NCBI GenBank assembly: GCA_035772785.1
Contig: JAOCPU010000067.1
Span: 62,001 to 126,000 of the forward strand
Direction: 5' to 3'
Length of the DNA: 64,000 bases
Origin: Phlebiopsis flavidoalba
Lineage: Eukaryota; Basidiomycota; Agaricomycetes; Polyporales; Phanerochaetaceae
The translations under genes were made by a program, and so were the position numbers. Under the pieces are notes generated by a model that was given only the letters and a program-made list of their open reading frames with translations, was not told the DNA's origin and made no database searches. This document shows positions 11,744 through 23,606 of this stretch, one piece after another (position 1 is the first letter of the stretch; each line of letters opens with the position of its first letter).

Positions 11744-12880
11744 ATGGCTCTAGTCACCACTCCGGCTATCCCTCAAGCGGCAAGACACGACGAGCAGAAC
11801 AAATCAAGACAGCCCTCGAACATCGTCTGCAAGATCCAGAGTATGCCGGTTCAAAGCTCAAAAGTAGTCCATCTTTCAGACGACACACTCAACATTAAGC
11901 CGTGATGCGTACAAAGGTGCGCACTACAGTCGCGTTCGTACTACTTTCGCGCTCATGTTCTCGCAGATTCTCGTGCAGAAAAGCCTGCGAGAGGTGCCCT
12001 GTTCACCGCTATGCAGCGGCAAATGAGCCAGGACTGCACACTCCCACGATTCTTATCGTCGACGCAATGAACTACATCAAAGGATTCCGGTACCAGATGT
12101 ACTGTGCAGCACGCGAGCTGAAATTACGCGTTTGTACCGTAAGTCGCGACGAGCTGTAGTGCGAAACGTCTCTGAGACGTCATCAGGTGTACGTCGTTGC
12201 GCAGCAAGAACTTTGTAAAGAGTGGAATTTGAAGAGAGAGGATGGCAAAGCGTATGCACCAGAAACGTAAGTCTGTGCCTTGTCCGAATTTCGCGGGAAA
12301 GTCTAACGGCGGCCATGCTAGCCTCGATAACCTGCTCATGCGGTACGAAGAGCCCTCATCGATGGTCGCGCTCGGTGGGACTCGCCACTCATAACAATAC
12401 CGTGGATCGACGAAGAAATTCCAGCAGACGACATCTGGAAAGCGGTCACCGAGGGTAACGTCAAGCCGCCCAATGCGGGCACGCAAGCCGTAGGCCGCCA
12501 CCCCGTTTCTTTTGTTCTCTGCTCAATTTGCGCCCCCACCAGGTACCCAAAGCCCGACGGACGCACTCCTCGCGCCCCTCGAGGCGACCCACCACCCCGC
12601 AAAATCGTCCTCCGCCAATCATGGCCGAGCAGGACCGCCTCAGGGGGCGGGCTCGGCGGGTGCCGTGGCGCTGTCACTGCCGAATGGGCTGAAGCCGACG
12701 TGGCGCTCCCCGCGCGCACGATCACGCTCTCGGAGCTGCAGCGCACGAAGCGGCAGTTTGTGACGGTGAACAAGAAGGCGATCACGCTCGGCACGACGGA
12801 GAACGGGCGCGGTGGACTGGAGCGAGGCCAGCGTGGCGGACAAGTTTGTCGCGTACGTCGAGGAGAACCTCAGGCCGTGA
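11744..12880 (+). CDS. KTI12: Kti12-like P-loop protein of tRNA wobble modification
   Basis: Kti12 is a P-loop ATPase that binds Elongator and is needed for wobble-uridine modification of tRNA. ATG at 11,744 opens MALVT; the P-loop follows one frame over as SGYPSSGKTRRAEQ (11,766-11,805). Then come VVHLSDDTLNIK (11,860-11,900), a GTGCGC intron donor near 11,917, and TILIVDAMNYIKGFRYQMYC (12,045-12,105), which carries the family's second conserved acidic motif. Later pieces are QQELCKEWNLKREDGKAYAP (about 12,205-12,262), DNLLMRYEEPSS, TLSELQRTKRQFVTVNKKAI (12,722-12,782), and the C-terminus DWSEASVADKFVAYVEENLR ending at the stop at 12,878. Size and order match the family. At least five frame changes, some of them explained by introns, interrupt the gene; one lies right before the P-loop. 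Confidence 0.92.
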
Positions 12881-13173
12881 GGCGGGCGCCGAGGCGAGGG
12901 GCGGCGGCGGCGCCGGCGGCGGACCGTGGTGACCAAGCACAGGCTCCGCATCGCGCAATGGGGGTGAACGTTTTAGCTACAGGGGCTTTTTCTCTTGTAA
13001 CTCCAGCGTCGCAATATGGCCCGCCGGGCGTACCTGATCACACAAAAGACGCATCGCCCTTCGGGATCCCATAAAAGGTAACTCTCCTAGTTCATCGCCC
13101 GCCCCTCGCCCGCGATCGAGCCCATCCTCTTTCATCTTATCCGCATCCCGAGGGAAAAACTGGGCCACACGCC

Positions 13174-14769
13174 ATGCGAACGGTCTGCAGCCGTTCGATT
13201 TATGCCCAAGCTCACCTCCCTCTAGCCGTCGTATGCACCCGCATGTCCCCCTCGACGTTCGTGATCCTCGCCGCCCGTGGCCTCTCGCGGGTCAACGACC
13301 ACAAGACGGCCGGCGACATCGGCATCTCGTCGTTCATCCAGATATTCCAGTTGCTCGGTGCGTCGAGCCTCCGATGGGCCTCGGAGGCGTGGTAGCCTGA
13401 CCCTCTGCTCGATAGGGGGCTTCCGTCCTCGCAGGCTTCGTCACGCAGCGCGTGAGGTTCAGCGACTTCACCTCCGTTACGGCACATACGGGAGATAAAT
13501 CTACCACGATTGTATCTCGCGTTGTTGTTCTTCACGGCGTACGTTTGAGTCTAGCCCTAGTTTCTCTGCGCGCCGAGCTCACTCGTTACTTGCAGATGGT
13601 TCTACTTTCTCGTCAGTGAGTAGTGGCTCCCTGCCTGCGGCTACCCCAGTACCCTTATTGACCATCACATAGCCGGCCTTGTTCTGCGAGGCATAGGTCC
13701 CAGCAATGACATCGGACTCTGTACTGCAGGCCTCTACATATCTGCCGGCCTCATACGCGTTGTCGAAGGTGTTTGTGTACCTCTTTCTCGGTGCGCACGG
13801 ACCATCTGCTCTCTAGGTAATTTAACTAACGCCCTGCACAGCTGAGCGAGCGTATGTCGTGTGGTGTCCGACAACAATGGTCCCTCGACATAGAATTAAG
13901 GTCTATATAGTGTGTCTCACGGGCGATTCTGCTATATATCGGGTTATATGCCACCTGTTTTTCTTCTTCGTCGGTGAGTGCAAATGCTGCATTTTGCTTC
14001 CCTTCAGCAGCTAACGACCACCTCGCAGTCCGCATATCTCGCTACGTGAAGATGGAATGTGCATGATCGGTTTCCGGCTCGACGCCGTCATCCTGCTCCC
14101 TCGCTCTACGACGTGTACGCCCCTTTCCTCCCGCCTCCTCACCCCCACTAATCGTCTCACCAGCTTCCCGTGAGCCTCCTCATGACCGGCCTCTTCGTCT
14201 GGCCGCTCGTGCGCACGACGCACTTCTACAGCCCCGCCATGCGCCACATCGCCCGGCGCTCCGGTCACCGCCGCGAGCATCGTCCTCAAGCGTCTCCTGC
14301 GTGAACATCATCGTGCTCGCCCGTCATGCAACGGCCAGGAGCGCGGCTTCATCTGCCTCGTGACCTGGGAAGCCGACGTGCTGCGTCTTCCCCTGTCCCT
14401 CTCCTATGCCCGCGTCACGCTGACTTACCCCGCAGGTGTTCCTCGGCTTCCATCGCCCCTCTTCTGGCTCACCGCGGGCAACGGCCTCCGCCCGATGGTG
14501 TCGGGTCCTCCAGGAGGCCCGCTCGCACCCCGGACAGCGCGAGCGCGAAGCAGCGGCGAGCATTCCAAGCGCGCCGCGACGCGCGCGCTGCATTGCTGCC
14601 CCACCGCTCATACTCCTCCCTCGCGTTCGTCGCGCGCGCCCGAGAATGTCAAGGCAGAGCTCGTTGCCAGACGATCATGACGTACGGCATGATCTAAGAG
14701 GACAGCTCGTCCGCGCTGGGATTTGACAGCCGGGAGGCGGTGAACGTGGTCAATGGGGAGTGCACGTAG
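13174..14769 (+). CDS. Degenerate multi-pass membrane protein, mushroom-type family
   Basis: Best-supported part: LLMTGLFVWPLVRTTHFYSP at about 14,177-14,236, then AMRHIARRS, AASIVLKRLL and VNIIVLA followed by QERGFICLVTWEADV (about 14,330-14,380). This spacing of two helices with a loop ending in a W/C-rich turn resembles the C-terminal half of uncharacterised seven-helix proteins known from Agaricomycetes. Upstream, SSFIQIFQLLG runs into a GTGCGT donor and GTCCTCGCAG acceptor near 13,356-13,435, and a hydrophobic run near 13,660-13,780 may be further helices. The tail SSALGFDSREAVNVVNGECT closes at 14,769. Many frame changes; whether 13,174 belongs to the same gene is uncertain. A minus-strand frame ending LLTDEKVEPSASNE near 13,575 competes in the middle. 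Confidence 0.4.
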
Positions 14770-14785
14770 GTGTTGGTCTCCCCGC

Positions 14786-15114
14786 ATGGATACTGACGTC
14801 GAGTCTGCGGCGGTGCCGTCTGCTGGTGAGCTCGAGGTGAGCTCGTTTCCTTCTGTTGGGTCTACTTAAGCTAATATCATCCCCAGATTGTCGAAAAGCA
14901 CCGTTTGGATAGCGCAGAGGACGAGAAGTACGAATTTGTTAACTTCGACTCGGCCTTCGAGTGGATTGAGGAGCCATCGACAACAAGCATATTTGGTGAT
15001 GCCGTGTATTATACAATCTCCGGGGTTATGGGTTTTTTCACCGGGATTTGGGATGGATTCGATGGACGGCCTTCTACTTTACTCTCGGGTTGGACTGTAA
15101 TTGTTACTGTATGA
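14786..15114 (+). CDS. Small two-exon hypothetical protein
   Basis: ATG at 14,786 begins a 17-codon exon MDTDVESAAVPSAGELE, followed by a 50-base intron (GTGAGC at 14,837, branch-like GCTAATA, acceptor CCCCAG at 14,886). The second exon continues in frame as IVEKHRLDSAEDEKYEFVNF and later FEWIEEP, YTISGVMGFFTGIWDGFDG and LLSGWTVIVTV, stopping at 15,114: about 93 residues, acidic at the N-terminus and moderately hydrophobic at the C-terminus. It starts 16 bases after the stop of the membrane gene, so it could instead be the tail of that gene displaced by a frame error. No family recognised. Confidence 0.35.
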
Positions 15115-15260
15115 TTCAAATATCAGGACTTCGAGTCCCATACTTGTCTTCGACCGCGGCTCGGATTTCGACACATGTTACAGGATTTTGTCTTCGTCCG
15201 CTCGGACTTCTACACAACGACAAAGACACAGCATGTAGAATCACATTCGTGCACACACCT

Positions 15261-15582
15261 CAGGGGGCCCAGCGCTACCGAGCAATCGAGAGAAATCACC
15301 TCGGTGGTTAGCGCCTGTAGAAACGCCCAAGATCAGCGGGACCCCGTGTGCTTGCTTTTCGGTCCAGTGACATGTCTGAGCCTCTGTGTGGCTGTACATG
15401 AATCTTCGTATGTAAGGCTCTCATCGAGGCGTGGAATTGAGCCAGCAGAAGCGTGATTTTAGCAGGACAATGCAGCACGCAGCCACCGTGAAGCATGAGA
15501 TGGCTGGGGTCCAGGTCACGTGGGGTCGTAACCCCCCCACCCAAGGTGATATCAGCGCTTGCGCGCGTGCACCCCCCCTGAC
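15261..15582 (-). repeat. Dispersed repeat copy A (partner at 45,055-45,404)
   Basis: Read on the minus strand, this stretch is nearly identical to plus-strand 45,055-45,404: the two share GTGCACGCGCGCAAGCGCTG, GCTTCACGGTGGCTGCGTGC, CGCCTCGATGAGAGCCTTAC and GATCTTGGGCGTTTCTACAG in the same order. Copy A lacks about 20 bases present in copy B after CATTGTCCTGCTAA. Open frames across it (94 codons here, 86 codons in copy B) are conserved only as a consequence of the DNA match. No poly-A tail or clear target duplication was seen. The two copies lie in opposite orientation about 30 kb apart. Confidence 0.9.
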
Positions 15583-15697
15583 ACACCTCCACCTACATTC
15601 AACAACGGCAAGCCGGCAATCTCAGCTCTCCAGGGCCGCCTCAACTTGCCTCAATCGCCGGACGATGATGGCACCATAAGCCCGCTCGGCCGACGCC

Positions 15698-16217
15698 CCA
15701 GGACCCCTGACAATGGGAGGGAAACCCTACCCCGGCGTCCGTATGAATTTGGGGGGTCGGAGGCCCCCACCCAGCCGGCGAAAATCCGTATCGAAATGCA
15801 AGATTTTGGTCCGGATGGCTACCCGTTTGTCCGTATGTGGTCGGGCGGACTTGGGCGGCAGCCTGCCAAAGTCCGTAAGCATGTCGAGGTCGCTGCTTTA
15901 ATTGGGCTCAGAACCTAATGACATGTCCATCATCTGAGGTTCAACTGATCCAAATCGCGCCGAAGGGAGGGTAAAACCTGCGAGATCAATGTAGAATTGA
16001 TGAGGTAAGAGCTGTGGATGAAGCAATAATGATTGATGTATATTAGGTATGCCCTGGCGAAAGTCCGTATACTGGTCCGGCCGCAGGCCGGACGCCGGCG
16101 AAAATCCGTGATGATTTGGATGCCCAAATTTGACCGCGTTCCGTCCGTGTTCTTGGGGGCGGTTTGGCGTAAAATCTACTGGGGAGGGTTTCCCTACCAT
16201 TTGTCAGGGGGTCCTGG
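15698..16217. mobile_element. 520-bp MITE-like element with imperfect terminal inverted repeats
   Basis: The left end (15,698-15,733) starts CCAGGACCCCTGACAATGGG; the right end (16,181-16,217), read in reverse, starts CCAGGACCCCCTGACAAATG. Both continue into AGGGAAACCCT. The inverted repeats are about 36 bases with a few mismatches and single-base gaps. Inside there are repeated TCCGT-containing words (AAAATCCGTATCG, AAAGTCCGTAAGC, GAAAGTCCGTATACTGG, AAAATCCGTGATG) near both ends, giving subterminal repeats. There is no transposase frame, so the element would depend on one elsewhere. No convincing target-site duplication was found, so exact termini are uncertain. Confidence 0.75.
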
Positions 16218-18008
16218 ACGGCCCCGCGTGCGCACACCTCGCGCGACCGCCCGACGATGTCTCGCTTCGCGGCAGTCCATAATCACCAACGACCCTAGAG
16301 ACTAGATGCCCGTGATTCTCTGGCAGCCCCCGTGGGGGCGAGGGATAACGTCGTCCCCGCAGCACGGCTATGGTGGGCCATAGCCTGCCCGTTCTTCTTC
16401 ACGCCGTGCGGCTTTCGGGGCCAGTCTTTCAGGACACGAAGCGCGATGACGCGAAGTGCCGCAAGGAACGCTTCGTGGTATCATTTTGCGCTCCTTGCCC
16501 GCGCGGTGGGGAGCTCCCACTCTATACTTCTGCAACAGTCTAGGTGTGTGTTGTCTTTTCGTAAAAACGTCGTCGTTTATTCGTACAGAAGAACATCGTG
16601 CTAAATCCGTGGCCCCCAGTCCGTCGTATATACACATCCCGTCATCCCAATGCGTCGAAGATTCGTTAACCGTGAAGAAAGAAGTCAAGAGCGCGGGCGC
16701 GAAGCTCACACCCGCTCGATGGTCTCCACCTCCGCCTTGCAAACCCGTCCGAGTACGGCCGCTTGTTGCACGTCGTAGTACCCCGCCTCTCAAGGTACTG
16801 CCCGCCGTAGGTCGATCAGTCGACTGGTGCTTGTCCCCGCACGCCGCTGTCGTCCGACGGCGTAGGGCGATCGGGCGGGGCGAGGCCGCTGTGATCGGCT
16901 GTGGGCAGAGGTGCCCGACATCCTGGTCGACGTGCGCCGGCGTGATGACTGCAAGAGTGCACGTTAGCATGCGCCGAAATGCAACGAGAGGTCAGGTACG
17001 TACCTCGGGAGGCGTCGGCGAGGATGAAAAAACTCGTGGAACACCGCGGCGAGGAGCGTGGCGGGGATGTTCGCGCGAGCGCGGCGATGGCGGACGTAGG
17101 TCCCGCCGCTCGCCCTGGTGCCGTAAACAGCCCAATCATGGCGAGGCGGGTGCCGAGGTTCACGAGCAGTGTTGGTAGACACTGGAACGCGCGATGAGAG
17201 TGAGAAGGTGAGATGTAGACATGAGATGGCACCCGACTTACGGCCGCATCGGTTACAGCGTAGCCCCAGACCGTCCAGTTTTACCGCTAGCGGCAGGCAT
17301 CTAGCGTCACTATCGGGAATCAGAACGGTATGCGTGCGAGAACGCAATAGGCAAATGGCCGACGATGAACTGGCGCTGGCGGGGCGCGTGCAGGGAAGAT
17401 AGAAAGGTTTTCTCGGTTCGGCGTCCATGCAAGCTACCAGATGACGGACCCCCCGGCCTGATCAAGAAGTACCTGTAGGATAGCGCGTCTCGCGCGTAAA
17501 CGATCAGTTTTTCAGACATCTTGTTGTGTATCCTAGTGTACTCGTCGTATACATACTGCAAAAACGAACTCGTTCCCCGAGGAACACTGGCCGACGATTG
17601 GCACCCGGGGGCGCGATCAGCGCCGAAAAACTTCCCGCGGGTCGTGCCCTGCGGCGCTGAACCATCGTCGATCGCGAATCAAAATTGCCCAGCAGCACCG
17701 CAGCAGGCCTTCGGCTGCCTGGACACGCTTGACGTGAAGTAAAAAGGAACGGACCGAGGCGTTGGGTGGGCGTACCCGGCGTACCTTGATGTTGGTGTTC
17801 ACATTTGACATTATAAACCAGGAGATCGTCGGACCGAGGAATCGCTCTGTGAACTCTTCTGCGCCTTACAATTCGTAACTTTTCCTGCACGCCCTTCGTG
17901 ATGGGTCCGAACTTTTTGACGAGTAGAATCACTGGCAGATCGTGAACGCGTGGTTGAAGTGCCGTAACTCTGAAGTGCTCCGGCCGCAACGTCTAGATAG
18001 AAGGGCAA
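16218..18008 (-). other. Possible broken minus-strand gene, product not recognised
   Basis: Weak signs of a spliced minus-strand gene: RVHDLPVILLVKKFGPITKG near 17,880-17,950; a GTACGC donor near 17,790 with a GTGTCCAG acceptor near 17,728; a GTAAGT donor near 17,243 with a GCGTTCCAG acceptor near 17,185; then CLPTLLVNLGTRLA; and a GTACGT donor near 17,005 with a CTCTTGCAG acceptor near 16,950. The pieces LLVNLGTRLAMIGLF and IPATLLAAVFHEFF are hydrophobic, so a membrane protein is possible. Frames change several times and no family was identified. Plus-strand frames here (up to 240 codons at 16,456-17,178) look like shadows. Confidence 0.2.
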
Positions 18009-20340
18009 GCTGAGTTGTCCGACTCAGGGGCACCAGAACAGCCAGCACTTTACTCCCGACCTAGGGCCAACTAGCAACATGATACCGAAGAGTGTACAGC
18101 GAACCCGAATCTGGCAGAATTGCTGTTGTAATCGGTCACGTTCAGGGTCCATGTTCGTAAATAGAGTCGCAATAGAACATTACTGTGACAAGGAGAAGAG
18201 CCGTCTCTCCCTTATGCCCGATTTGCCTCCGGGCGATGTTACCGGATGACGACTACCAGCCGTAGAACCATTACACCTGTGAGATATTTAGCTCCAGATT
18301 GAGTTTAATAAAATGATCTGTCGAACTACCTTCGTGGCTGCATAGACGTAGAATAACAACGCCCATTGATTACTGTATGTCAGGGTCTGAGTATCGACTC
18401 GACGGACTTGCGAATGGAGAGTTATTAGTGGCTTACCGTCTCAGAACCGCGCCACGGAGTTCCACGAACCAGTGCTCGCGTTCCTGACGGTGACGAATAG
18501 CGGTCACCATGCTTGTGTAGATTTGGTCGGGTCCGTTGTGTGTGTGCACGTCGGCGAGATGGACAAAGTCCCTGCGGGGCAGCTGGTTCAATGATGGTCA
18601 TCTCGATGAAGCTCTGAGGGAGTCGTTGCAAGTTAGCAGAGAAGGCTGGCTGGAGGACGCTCCAGTAGAGTTCAATTCTGAGTTGGACCGACTGATGCCT
18701 CTTTAGTGTACAATGCGCGGTTTAGTTTGGGCGAGAGTGGTGTTTGCGTGCTGACTGGCACCTTGGACCTTTTACGCATTGATCACTGGATCATCTGGGA
18801 ATTCGTCTTCCGCGCAGCGCTCAGGGTGGGGGTCGCAATGGTTCGATGTCGCTCTGGACGCGGTAGCGAAACCTGGGAAATTTGACTTTGTGAGAGACAA
18901 GCATGATCGAGCGTATGTCTTGTCGCTTGATCTCCAGGCAAATCGGGGCCATTGGCATCCCCCCAACGCGCGATGATACCGCAGCCGTTTGCGCGACAGC
19001 GAACCTGACGTTTTCCGTCATTCGCGGTATCCGCTGCCGGCAACCTGTGAACGGCGTCGTAAAACGTTCTGCTACCGTTCGAGTTCGAGATAAGTACGCT
19101 TACCACATTCGCGACCGGCCCAATGGGTGAGAAGCCTCCGTGAAGGGACCGTTTGAAGAACGATTGCCTATTTCGCACAGCAATCAAAAAGCGCCGCCCT
19201 GACAGAGAGGATACCGAGCAGCTGTGGCCTTGGTGGAAGATCTGAACACGCGGAATAAGGAGGCAACTAGGGCAAGTTTAGACGTCTAGAAGTACCTCAT
19301 CTGGGAATGAACCCCTCAACGCTCGGGGGGGGTCGCCTACTCATGTGGCAGGTCATGGGGAGTGTCTCATCTCGGCCAGTTTGAAGCCACCCGAAACGGG
19401 TGAAATGGCAACTGATTAGCTTAATTCAATTGGGTTTAACACCCAACAAAACTGCACCACCAATCGAGAGCGCAGTGAGAATGCGGAACTCTACAGGCGG
19501 AAACAACCGTCCTGCAGCCACGATCGCGCCGCTGACAGAGCTCGCATCCACAAGCATTTATTACTACAGGAATGGGCAGTCTCGCAGAATTCAGAGTTGG
19601 TGTGAACGCTAATTGTTTCGAGCAGCGTCACACAGCAATGTAGGCGACTGCCGCTTTGGACCTAGAAAACTCACCCTAGGGCCTTCACTGGACTTGAACG
19701 GGTGCCATTGGGGCACATTACGGACCTCGCCTCAGACGTACTTCAAATTCCACCATTACCGAGGACGCTTGGCGCTGCTGCAAATTCGGCGCGCACGCTG
19801 GTGTGAGGTCTCAGACAACAATTTGTTCAGTTCTGACCCGGGTGGAACGACAAAGGAGATCGGGACGAGGGAGAGTCGGAAACCGCGGGCACGGCGGGAC
19901 CGTGGCGACTCCGTCCTGCGATTCCGTGGATCATGTGATGGCGACATTTATGTGTCCCGCCCGCATTTGCTGGAGTGTGGGGAAATGTCACGGTACGCCG
20001 GCGGCAGACCGACGAGGTCGCCCGACGCTCCCGACGAACTATCTGCCCATCAAAACGTCGGGATCAAGGTACCGCCATCAAGGCCGCCTATGCAACAAAA
20101 GCGGTCGATAGTGGCTGTCGTGCGGCAGGCCGCTGGCTGGCCACTGCAAGCTGGTGGTCGAACCCTGTCGGGGAGGCCATTTTGCCGAGGCGGGGGTCGG
20201 AAATCCCCGAATGATCCCTTCTTGTTCTCTCGCTCCCCCCGTTCAACATCCTGCCAGGCTGGTCGTTGGCGGCGCCCGTCTGTCCTTGATCGTGAAACAC
20301 CCCCTAACCTCTGCGATTTTCGGCGAATTTGACTGCTCGC
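18009..20340. other. Stretch without a supported gene
   Basis: Contains short frames on both strands (for example 134 codons minus at 18,783-19,187 and 239 codons plus at 19,613-20,332). None shows a domain, a signal peptide or a coherent splice chain. The right end is presumably upstream sequence of the first lectin-like membrane protein gene, but no signal exon was located. Confidence 0.35.
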
Positions 20341-21711
20341 ATGCCCACATTTGTCTTTGACGAATTACTACGGCGACCAGAGGGTCGCAAACAGCACCGC
20401 CGGCGTGCCCAGGACGCGTACCTGCCCGCATGTGGTGCCAGTGGGACCACCATCGGCGGCACATGTCCTGGCGTGCACGACCTCGACCCAACCTGTACCA
20501 ATTACCATCGAACCCCACAACGGGCACAGAATGTGGACTTGGCACACGTAAAGCGACTACAGTCAGTCCCGACGATGCCGGACACCCAGCATTTCATATC
20601 ACGTTTCAACGGTGAGCGGAATGAGGGCTTCCGCCTTTTGGACAGCTGACAATTTTCTGCAGGCACAACCGGGGTCAGTGCATATTGCTTGCTACTAGGT
20701 ACGTGTGGCCCAACTGTTTAGCAACGGGATTACCGATCGTACATGATCGTAACTTTCACGCTCGATGGCAATTTGGTGGGATCGTTCGAGCGCGAACCGC
20801 TGACAGGACTTACTTTTGACGCAATGGACCTAGAACCCACTAACCACGTGGTCGGTTTTTTCCACAACAGGATTGGAAAACAAGAGCACACATTCGTTCT
20901 TCACCGCACGCGGGCGTCAGCAACTCATATTTAGTGTTTGACTACTTCACATACGAGTAGGTTCAATCGGTGTATTGAGTTTTAGCGCGATGCGTTGCGT
21001 TGATATGACACTCGAACCGTGTAGCTATGAGGACCCACGCCTCCGCCTCCGTCGTCCTCGCTGGAGTGCCGTAAGCGGCGCGTCGTCCTACGCAAACCGA
21101 ATCAGGTTCGATGACCAGGCACCGCGTCCGTGCGGCACCTACGTCCCTCCGGCACACCCTTGCGCACGACAAGGCACCATCGAGCACACAAAACGCCCGC
21201 AGGCGCGATTGCGGGCGGGGTCATCGCAGGCGTGGCGGCGCTCGCGCTCGCCGCGTTTCGCGTTCTGGTTTCTTTGTCTACCGCCGGTCGGCGCGGCGCA
21301 AGGGCGACAAGATCATCCCACAGCGCGGGTACTCGCTCGACCAGCTCGACGGGAGCGCAGCATTCCACCGCCGCCCCATGCCGTTCATGGCGGGCATGTC
21401 CGAGGGTCGGCTACTCCGACATGTCCTCGAGTGCGGATGCGCTCATATCGCGCCGCGCGGAACACGGTGGGCGTGGCAGCGCGGCGGGGTCCTCTGTGCT
21501 CTCGAGCAGTGCGCCGTCGACACTGCCTGCGAGTGCGGACGAGAAGCGGGCGCTGCAGGAGGCGAGCCTCAAGAGGATGCACGAGATGGAGCAGCGAATT
21601 GCCGGAGGGAGCGTCGTTGACGCCTACGAAGATCAGAGCGTGCGGGGAGAGATTGATACCCTGAGGTCGCAGGTGGCAGAGCTGACTGCCGCCCCTCCGA
21701 CTGCAGACTAG
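20341..21711 (+). CDS. Lectin-like single-pass membrane protein, plus-array copy 1
   Basis: First of seven paralogs. The pattern in this family is an N-terminal Y-(I/V)-(I/V)-D-D-x-Y-G-D motif, a TWH-type motif, a TFxLDG motif, an (L/M)VFDY motif, a Ser/Thr-rich stalk, one membrane helix and a cytosolic tail. Here: DYYGDQRVANSTAG (20,367-20,410) and DDAGHPAFHITFQR before a GTGAGC donor near 20,612; GTTGVSAYCLLLG between that intron and a GTACGT donor at 20,700; then IVTFTLDGNLVGSFER (20,746-20,793); LVFDYFTYE near 20,934-20,958; a helix-like AGGVIAGVAALALAAF (21,216-21,265); and a tail ending LRSQVAELTAAPPTAD with stop at 21,711. No signal peptide was located. Frame changes occur in the N-terminal, FDY and stalk regions. 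Biochemical function of the family is not established; the outer domain resembles a carbohydrate-binding sandwich only by inference. Confidence 0.6.
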
Positions 21712-22069
21712 GAAGGGACAAGAGGCCAATCGACATTTGAGGAGCCGCCTCCGAGTTACGATGGTCCCAGACGACCTGAACGGAGATCTGATACGTAGAG
21801 ACGTAACCGCGATTGGCATCTTTAAACATATAGCCTTCATCTGTACCCATCTAACTTACAAGCTCTCATAAGTATATCGTACGAGATGCAGTGATACAGC
21901 GCGTCGCCTTACCGATATACCATTGGTGTCATCATCTAGCCACTGATTGACCCAAGCTTTCCAAGATGATCAGGAGTTTTTGAGAAATACTAATAACGTC
22001 AAGGATAACGATAGCGCGCTACGATCAGCTTCTCTCTTTCCTCTAGTTTAATCGTCCAAGCGATTTTAG

Positions 22070-23606
22070 ATGACCCTCTACATCATCGACGATGTGTACG
22101 GCGATTCTCGACCGGGATCTACCTCTCCTCCCACCGCAGTACGTTCTCCTGCACGGGTGGGACCCGCCAAGGGGGAACTGCGCAAACTGCACCCTCAAGA
22201 CAAAATATTCCTGCAGCTATTGATTTTACCAAGGTAGAAAAACGAAACGTGTCATACGGTGACTATGACAGATAGTCAGCCAGAAAATACCAGTGTAATC
22301 ATAAGTTTTGTCGGCGAGTATGTTCTTATTTCCGTTGGAACAGGTGAATTTGACTTGTCCAGGTTTTAGGTACTGCCGCTGTCGCTCATGTATTTCATTC
22401 TACCACCGGACTTGAGCAAATTCAACATCACGTCGTTCATGAACCTGACCTGCGAGATAGACGGAAAATTTATTGTTCTTATGCAAGAGATTCAACTAAT
22501 AAGTCCGAGTGGCAATACAAGCAATCAGTGCCAGGGGTGGTGTGGCGTATGGAATCTTCCACAAGAGGAGCATACATTTCGTCATTCGCCCTTTGCTGGG
22601 AGTTACCCATTCGTATATGGTCTTCGATTATCTTCAATATAAGTGCGTACGGATATCGGCTTGCGAATTTAATGTGGCTGAAAACTTGCATAGTTTCGGA
22701 GAAAAGACTCCTCCTAACGCGACTACGATGTCTGAAGGATCAGAGAGTATACACGCCTCGTCGTCCAGTGTATCGTCATCACCTTCCTATTCTGTTATCT
22801 CCCTTCTTCCTGCTCCTAGTTCCTTCAATGCTCCTCATGCATCTCCGACATTCGATGGACCAACCCGTAGTGCCGTCGCGACGGCAAGCGCCTCCAGTGC
22901 TTTCGGGAGTCCTCCTGTCACCGCGAAGAATTCCAGCACAAGAATTGTAGGGGGTATTTTGGGAGCAATAATAGGGGTCTTGGCTATGGCTCTGCTTGGA
23001 TGCTGTATAGTTTTAGTAAAGCGGAAGAGAGGGGGAGGACCGATCAGCGTACGAACAGCAACCTATGGCTACCTTCGAGCTTTCCTCGCAGAGAAATCCA
23101 CAACTCCACACTAACCTGATCAGATCAGGGACCGCGGCATTTAAGAATGAAGAGCCATACATACTCGACGCAAAAACGACTCGACAGTCGTCGGAACGGC
23201 AGGTAGCTCTAAAGAGTCAGAGATCTTCTCTGAGTACAATCCAGAGCCATCTCGCAAGGAGGGATTCGTGTATAATCAGCATACGCACTCATACGGACCT
23301 TCATTAGAGAGCACGGGGCATCTTCAGGAAGCCTTCCGACCTCAGGCTGTGGACAAAGACTCGGACTCAAAGGCGAGGGGGATAGATTCAAAGACGCGGA
23401 TTGATGGCGTGGGAATTGGCACAGCCGCCCGACGATTGGGATACCACGTGCTGAGTGTGATAGAGGAGCTCGTAGAGTCGGGAAATTCACACGAAAGCAT
23501 GACTTCGCGGTCACAGAGTGACCAGATTCGTGCTCCTACCAGACTCGATGGTACCGAGATCAGCCTCAAAGTACGTGTTGTACGAGTCATTCATAACATC
23601 ATTTAG
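22070..23606 (+). CDS. Lectin-like single-pass membrane protein, plus-array copy 2
   Basis: ATG at 22,070 opens MTLYIIDDVYGDSRPGSTSP, almost the same as copy 3. Across a frame change follow WDPPRGNCANCTLKT, then ILPPDLSKFNITSFMNLTCE with IDGKF (22,394-22,472), and PLLGVTHSYMVFDYLQYK (about 22,590-22,642). The stalk is Ser-rich (SIHASSSSVSSSPSYSVIS, 22,752-22,808) and is followed by the membrane helix STRIVGGILGAIIGVLAMAL and LGCCIVLVKRKRGGG (22,932-23,039), the basic stop-transfer being clear. The cytosolic tail probably runs, with frame changes, to 23,606 and is rich in Ser, Arg and Asp. The spacing to copies 1 and 3 is about 0.4 and 0.7 kb, in the same orientation. This is the copy in which stalk, helix and stop-transfer are best preserved in one frame. 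Confidence 0.7.

Noticed and set aside
12077..12501. Two minus-strand frames of 79 and 125 codons across the Kti12 gene
   Set aside because: Direct shadows of Kti12 exons, whose motifs read on the plus strand.
13575..13800. Minus-strand frame with SQNKAGYVMVNKG and LLTDEKVEPSASNE then a stop
   Set aside because: Looks like a plausible C-terminus, but there is no convincing upstream exon, and the plus-strand membrane gene model crosses the same bases; left as an alternative, not a feature.
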